10,810 nt of DNA from Moraxellaceae bacterium (GTDB lineage: Bacteria; Pseudomonadota; Gammaproteobacteria; Pseudomonadales; Ketobacteraceae), in NCBI GenBank assembly GCA_002402125.1, contig NVVG01000169.1:1-10810 (forward strand). Direction: 5' to 3'. Positions 6,981 through 10,810 of this stretch are shown here, piece after piece. The position numbers and the translations under genes are program-made. Under the pieces are notes generated by a model. It was not told the DNA's origin and ran no database searches. It was given only the letters and a program-made list of their open reading frames with translations. The stretch's first letter is position 1, and each line of letters starts with the position of its first letter.

Positions 6981-7242
6981 CGTAGCCAGGAAGGCAATGG
7001 ACTGTTTAAGGATAAACAGTAAACAAGGATTGTTAGCAGGGATGATTGAAATAGGGATATTTTTACATGGATGTGAAGCAGGAGGCTTCAAGAGGGAAAT
7101 AGGGCAGGGAGCCCAAACAAGGAGTGTTTAGGATAGGGATTGGTTAGTACATGGAATGTAAGATGTCAGGGTGACGGGGCAGGATGCCAGAGCAATGGAT
7201 TGTTCGAGCGGGGCGGGGCGGCGGAAGTCGCCCTTCTTTTTT
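6981..7242 (+). ncRNA. CsrB/RsmZ-family CsrA-sequestering small RNA 2
   Basis: A second predicted RNA of about 262 nt with 17 GGA motifs including one in the terminator loop. Nearly every motif is the loop of a small hairpin: 8-bp ACTGTTTA/TAAACAGT with loop AGGA (7001-7020); AACAA-GGA-TTGTT (7022-7034); AAATA-GGGA-TATTT (7049-7062); TGAAGC-AGGAG-GCTTCA (7074-7090); GGGC-AGGGA-GCCC (7102-7114); AAACA-AGGAG-TGTTT (7115-7129); TACAT-GGA-ATGTA (7148-7160); GGCA-GGA-TGCC (7178-7188). TTACATGGATGT (7063-7074) matches the in-vitro-selected CsrA site RUACARGGAUGU at 10 of 12 positions. Same strand and design as RNA 1, with its own promoter, box and terminator, but apart from the 3' end the two do not align closely. 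Short ORFs overlapping it (such as 6826-7131) look like chance frames. Confidence 0.87.
7216..7242 (+). terminator. Terminator of RNA gene 2
   Basis: GGGCGGC (7216-7222) pairs with GTCGCCC (7227-7233, one G·U) around a GGAA tetraloop, then TTCTTTTTT. The loop itself supplies a GGA motif. Confidence 0.9.
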
Positions 7243-7316
7243 GCCTGAAATAATATGCCCGAGCTATTTCTCTTAAGCTAATGCGCTTTAGTCAATATTC
7301 TTTGTTATTTTAACTG

Positions 7317-7326
7317 CCCCCCCCCC
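7317..7326 (+). repeat. Homopolymer C tract (C10)
   Basis: Ten consecutive C bases in an otherwise AT-rich, gene-free stretch between the second RNA terminator and the fdxA terminator. Such runs are slippage-prone. Nothing nearby suggests a gene it would switch. The surrounding ~180 bases hold nothing else I can name. Confidence 0.9.
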
Positions 7327-7421
7327 TCGTGTAATATGCCTGTATTTGTTAATTGAAGAATCGGTCATTTGTCTGCAGGCTTTTGGTGGTCTTGGTTGTT
7401 TATTCATTAATAGTTACCCAT

Positions 7422-7452
7422 AAAAAAAGAGCAGATAAACTGCTCTTTTTTT
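7422..7452 (-). terminator. fdxA intrinsic terminator (bidirectional)
   Basis: GAGCAG (7429-7434) pairs with CTGCTC (7440-7445) around a five-base loop. The stem is flanked by A7 (7422-7428) and T7 (7446-7452), so it works on either strand. On the minus strand it lies 21 bases past the fdxA stop. Confidence 0.92.
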
Positions 7453-7473
7453 ATGCTCGGTTTAGCTGCTTGC

Positions 7474-7797
7474 TTAGCGTTCGAGTTTGTCTGCTTTACC
7501 TTCAACGCCATCCCATTCTTCTGCATCAGGCAGAGACCCTTTTTGCTCTGTGATGTTTGGCCAAACCTCAGCAAGTTCAGCGTTGATTTCTGTAAATGCT
7601 GCCTGGTCGGCAGGTAATTCGTCTTCGGAGTATATCGCGTTAGCGGGGCACTCCGGCTCACATAGTGCGCAGTCGATACACTCATCAGGGTGTATGACTA
7701 GAAAGTTGGGCCCTTCGTAAAAACAATCTACAGGACACACTTCAACGCAGTCGGTGTATTTACATTTAATACAATTTTCGGCTACCACAAACGTCAT
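7474..7797 (-). CDS. fdxA: 7Fe ferredoxin FdxA ([3Fe-4S][4Fe-4S])
   Basis: Small cytosolic electron carrier of 107 residues, the usual length for the Azotobacter FdI/Pseudomonas FdxA type. By comparison with FdI, Cys9, Cys17 and Cys50 should hold the [3Fe-4S] cluster, and Cys21, Cys40, Cys43 and Cys46 the [4Fe-4S] cluster. Cys12 and the conserved free Cys25 are extra. The motif [12 protein letters not shown] (40-51) is diagnostic, and the acidic C-terminal half is typical. A GAGAGG ribosome site lies about 11 bases before the ATG. fdxA next to mutS, both leftward and downstream of the rpoS–sRNA block on the other strand, is the Pseudomonas arrangement. The redox partner is not evident here. 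Confidence 0.97.
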   Translation of the reverse strand: MTFVVAENCIKCKYTDCVEVCPVDCFYEGPNFLVIHPDECIDCALCEPECPANAIYSEDELPADQAAFTEINAELAEVWPNITEQKGSLPDAEEWDGVEGKADKLER

Positions 7798-7905
7798 GGT
7801 TTAGAGACCTCTCTTGGAATAGTTCAGCGAAGTATCTTACGTTACTTTGTAGTTGATGAATAGGCCCACAGATGACACATTCGCGCATATTATTGGTAGT
7901 TTTGG

Positions 7906-10503
7906 CTACTTTTTGTCGGTTAATTCTTTTAGCCGATAGAGAATATCCAGTGCTTGTTTGGGGTTTAGGCAGTCAGGGTCAAGTTTATTGATGCTTTCTA
8001 TTACAGGGTGTGGTTTTGACGGTTCGCTGAACAAATCGGTTTGAATCGGAGAGTTGGCGTCTATTAACGCGGTGTTATTGATTTCTTGGTTCTCAAGCTG
8101 CTTTAGTTTTTTGCGAGCGTTACCGATGACAGAGTCCGGTAGACCGGCCAATTTTGCGACCTGTAAACCGTAGCTTTGGTTGGCAGGACCTTCTTCTACT
8201 TTATGTAGGAACAAGATCTTGTCTCCCTCTTCATGTGCAGTGAGGTGCACATTGACCACCCCAGGGACTGAGTCGGGTAACTGTGTGAGCTCAAAATAAT
8301 GGGTGGCAAATAAGGTTAGTGCTTGAATCTGCATGGCAAGGTGATTGGCACAGGCCCAGGCTAGGGATAGGCCGTCGAAGGTGCTGGTACCGCGACCAAT
8401 TTCGTCCATTATGACTAGGCTATGTTTGGTGGCGTTATGGAGAATGTTGGCGGTTTCGGTCATTTCAACCATAAAGGTAGAGCGACCACCTGCAAGGTCA
8501 TCGGATGAGCCTATACGAGTGAATATACGATCTATTGGCCCAATTCTCACATGCTCAGCCGGAACGAAGCAGCCGATGTGAGCAAGTAACGCGATGATGG
8601 CGGTTTGGCGCATAAAGGTCGATTTACCGCCCATGTTTGGACCGGTAATCACCAACATCTTGCGATGGCTATCTAGCATCAAGTTGTTGGGGATAAAGGC
8701 TTTTTCCAATACTTGTTCAACAACTGGGTGGCGGCCTGCGGTGATGTGTATGCCTGGTTCTTCCACTAGTTCTGGTCGAGATAAAGCCAGTGTATCTGCA
8801 CGCTCGGCAAAACAGGAAAGTACATCCAGCTCACAGACGGCTTCAAAGCTATTTTGTAACTCCAGTAGGTGTTCGTGTAGCTTGTTGACAAGTTCATCGT
8901 AGAGAGCCTTTTCTCTAGCGAGGGCTCGGCTTTTGGCACTCAAGGCTTTATCTTCGAAGGCTTTTAGTTCCGGGGTGATAAAGCGTTCGGCATTTTTTAA
9001 TGTCTGGCGACGAATATAATCATCCGGTGCTTTTGCACTGAAAGCTCTGCTGATTTCGATGAAGTAACCGTGAACACGGTTATAGCCGACTTTTAGCGTG
9101 GCGATGCCGGTACGTTCTTTTTCTCTTGCTTCTAGTTGCAGCAAGAACTCGCCGGCATTTTCGCGGAGGGTTTTTAACTCATCAAGTTCCGAGTCATAGC
9201 CGGTTTTAATAACCCCACCGTCACGAATTAATACCGGAGGCACATCAATGATGGCGGATTCAAGTAGGTCAGCCAGCTTGGGGTACGTTTTGATACGTAG
9301 CGCAATTTCTGCAATGACATCAATATCAAAAGGCGCCAGAGCTAGTTGTAATTCTGGTAGTTGCTGTAACGCATCGCGTAATCGACTGAGGTCTCTTGGG
9401 CGCGCTGACTTGAGGGCAACACGGGCGAGGATGCGTTCAATATCGCCGATCTGACGCAGAATGCTTTGTAAGGGTTCGTATTGGTAATCGGCAAGTAAGG
9501 ATTCAATGGCCTGTTGACGCGACGTTAGAATGCTTTTGTTGCGAATGGGACGGTTAATCCAGCGTCGCATTAATCGACTGCCCATGGCGGTTTGGGTTTT
9601 GTCTAATACCCACGCCAGGGTATGTTCAAATTCCCCCTGCAGGTTTTGTACAAGTTCTAAGTTTTTACGTGTTGCCGCATCTAATACAACGCAGTCATCT
9701 AACGATTCTACCTTAATAGCGCGAATGTGAGGTAGGGCTGCTCGCTGGGTTTCTTTGGCGTATTGCAGTAAGCAACCGGCGGCGGCAACAGCGGCGGGCA
9801 GTTCCTCACAGCCAAATCCAGAGAGATCTTTGGTTTGGAATTGTTGTGTTAAGGAGCGTTGTGCGGATTCTGTATCGAATTCCCAAATTGGTCGAGCTCG
9901 ACAACCATTGCGGTTTTTCACATGCTCGCTGAGCTGGCTTGTGTCGGGAACCAATAGCTCTGCCGGGTTAAGACGCGCAAGCTCAGCATCCAGGGCCGGT
10001 AAGCCAATGCATTGGGTGACAATAAAACGACCGCTACCAATATCCAAAGACGCAATGCCGTAGTGCTCATCCACCGCGCATATTGCCGTAAGAAGGTTTT
10101 CACTGCGTTCCTCTAGCAGGGCTTCATCGCTGATGGTCCCTGGGGTGACGATACGGGCAACTTTTCGTTCCAGTGGCCCCTTGGTTGTGGCAGGGTCACC
10201 AAACTGTTCAACTACCGCGATAGATACGCCCATTTTCACCAATCGAGCGAGGTAGTTTTCGGCTGCGTGGTATGGAATGCCAGCCATTGGGATGGGTTCA
10301 CCGCCGGATTTCCCGCGCGAAGTAAGGGTAATATCCAGTAAGTTAGATGCGGTTTTAGCATCATCAAAAAATAACTCGTAAAAATCCCCCATCCGATAAA
10401 ACACCAACTCACTAGGGTGCTCTGCTTTGATGCGAAAGTATTGTTGCATCATCGGTGTATGAGGAGGGGTCTTGGTCTCTGCGGTATCTATGGTTTTTGT
10501 CAT
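7906..10503 (-). CDS. mutS: DNA mismatch repair protein MutS
   Basis: Mismatch-recognition ATPase that starts methyl-directed repair with MutL. From the ATG at 10503 it has 865 residues, near the ~855 of E. coli MutS. Visible parts: the mismatch-binding Phe-X-Glu (Phe41, Glu43 in [13 protein letters not shown]); connector and core/clamp domains through the middle; Walker [10 protein letters not shown] (621-629); the [16 protein letters not shown] signature (about 666-681); Walker [17 protein letters not shown] (696-711); ATHYFELT (734-741). Near the C-terminus QTDLF (821-825) resembles a beta-clamp-binding motif. A TTG at 10518 would add five residues; neither start has a strong ribosome site, and ATG is preferred. 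The gene is intact. It lies 108 bases upstream of fdxA on the same strand, with no strong terminator between, so some readthrough into fdxA is possible. Confidence 0.98.
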   Translation of the reverse strand: MTKTIDTAETKTPPHTPMMQQYFRIKAEHPSELVFYRMGDFYELFFDDAKTASNLLDITLTSRGKSGGEPIPMAGIPYHAAENYLARLVKMGVSIAVVEQFGDPATTKGPLERKVARIVTPGTISDEALLEERSENLLTAICAVDEHYGIASLDIGSGRFIVTQCIGLPALDAELARLNPAELLVPDTSQLSEHVKNRNGCRARPIWEFDTESAQRSLTQQFQTKDLSGFGCEELPAAVAAAGCLLQYAKETQRAALPHIRAIKVESLDDCVVLDAATRKNLELVQNLQGEFEHTLAWVLDKTQTAMGSRLMRRWINRPIRNKSILTSRQQAIESLLADYQYEPLQSILRQIGDIERILARVALKSARPRDLSRLRDALQQLPELQLALAPFDIDVIAEIALRIKTYPKLADLLESAIIDVPPVLIRDGGVIKTGYDSELDELKTLRENAGEFLLQLEAREKERTGIATLKVGYNRVHGYFIEISRAFSAKAPDDYIRRQTLKNAERFITPELKAFEDKALSAKSRALAREKALYDELVNKLHEHLLELQNSFEAVCELDVLSCFAERADTLALSRPELVEEPGIHITAGRHPVVEQVLEKAFIPNNLMLDSHRKMLVITGPNMGGKSTFMRQTAIIALLAHIGCFVPAEHVRIGPIDRIFTRIGSSDDLAGGRSTFMVEMTETANILHNATKHSLVIMDEIGRGTSTFDGLSLAWACANHLAMQIQALTLFATHYFELTQLPDSVPGVVNVHLTAHEEGDKILFLHKVEEGPANQSYGLQVAKLAGLPDSVIGNARKKLKQLENQEINNTALIDANSPIQTDLFSEPSKPHPVIESINKLDPDCLNPKQALDILYRLKELTDKK

Positions 10504-10810
10504 TTTATCGCTATTCAATAGTTATTATTCAACGTGTTGATTTTCGCACCGGTTGGTGGATGTCGGGCATCATTAGATCGCGGTTATTGGTGCGATTAAC
10601 TAATGGGGTTTGGTTTCAGCTCCCCGGCATTCAACAAGCAGCACAGAATAACAAAGTTGTTGCTAAACCACTATTGCCAGAGCGATCAAATGCGAAATCA
10701 TATTGGCCTAAGATAACTCACATTGAGTATTTCCAACCAACCCAAATCGAGCGCCCTGCCTCGTAACGATGAACTTCGCCCCCAGAGGGGTGCATAGAGC
10801 CGACATGTAG
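10504..10810. other. Unassigned region upstream of mutS
   Basis: About 300 bases at the right end with no recognisable gene. A plus-strand frame 10560-10766 (ATG start, 68 residues, beginning MSGIIRSRLLVRLTNGVWF) has plausible codon use but weak ribosome-site support and no family I know. A short minus-strand frame begins MHPSGGEVHRYEAGRS near 10794. A CCCC-AGA-GGGG hairpin lies at about 10780-10790. The mutS promoter should lie here, but no clear -35/-10 pair stands out. It may be the edge of another intergenic repeat or of a gene beyond the window. Confidence 0.35.

Noticed and set aside
6826..7131. 101-codon plus-strand ORF overlapping the promoter and first half of RNA 2
   Set aside because: No family resemblance, no ribosome site, and its end lies inside the hairpin array. 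A minus-strand frame (6759-7091) over the same region is equally uncharacteristic.

Overview
The window is chromosomal DNA of a gammaproteobacterium. The gene order ispF–truD–pcm–(DUF368)–nlpD–rpoS–[sRNA]–fdxA–mutS is the conserved rpoS neighbourhood of Pseudomonas and relatives. RpoS, NlpD, FdxA and Pcm read like Pseudomonas-type proteins, but base composition is moderate and intergenic regions are AT-rich and long. A marine or Cellvibrio/Saccharophagus/Teredinibacter-like lineage is my best guess; this is inference from gene order and protein style, not a database match.

Layout. Bases 1-169 hold most of a palindromic intergenic repeat. ispF (isoprenoid precursor synthesis) and truD (tRNA pseudouridine 13 synthase) follow and overlap by 4 bases. 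surE, usually found between truD and pcm, is absent. pcm (protein repair) is followed by a second, shorter and oppositely oriented copy of the repeat, then a DUF368/PopT-type membrane protein. nlpD and rpoS form the classical pair, with rpoS ending at a perfect 18-bp terminator hairpin. On the other strand at the right are fdxA (7Fe ferredoxin) and mutS.

The most interesting part is the roughly 1.35 kb between the rpoS and fdxA terminators, which has no convincing protein gene. It carries two tandem, same-strand RNA genes of the CsrB/RsmZ type (about 6289-6572 and 6981-7242). They hold 18 and 17 GGA motifs, many in loops of small perfect hairpins, and each ends in its own intrinsic terminator. 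Each has a TGN-extended -10 promoter with a 16-nt spacer. Each is preceded by an 18-bp TGT-N12-ACA/ACT palindrome resembling the GacA (UvrY) upstream activating sequence. The box-to-minus-10 distances are 155.5 and 165.5 bp, differing by one helical turn. Pseudomonas keeps a single short rsmZ at this place; here there are two long, CsrB-sized RNAs.

Taken together, the middle of the window is a stationary-phase and global-regulation locus: the general stress sigma factor (rpoS, cotranscribed at least partly with nlpD) followed by two predicted CsrA/RsmA-sequestering RNAs under predicted Gac control. Housekeeping and repair genes (ispF, truD, pcm, fdxA, mutS) flank it. The last ~300 bases upstream of mutS contain nothing I can name.
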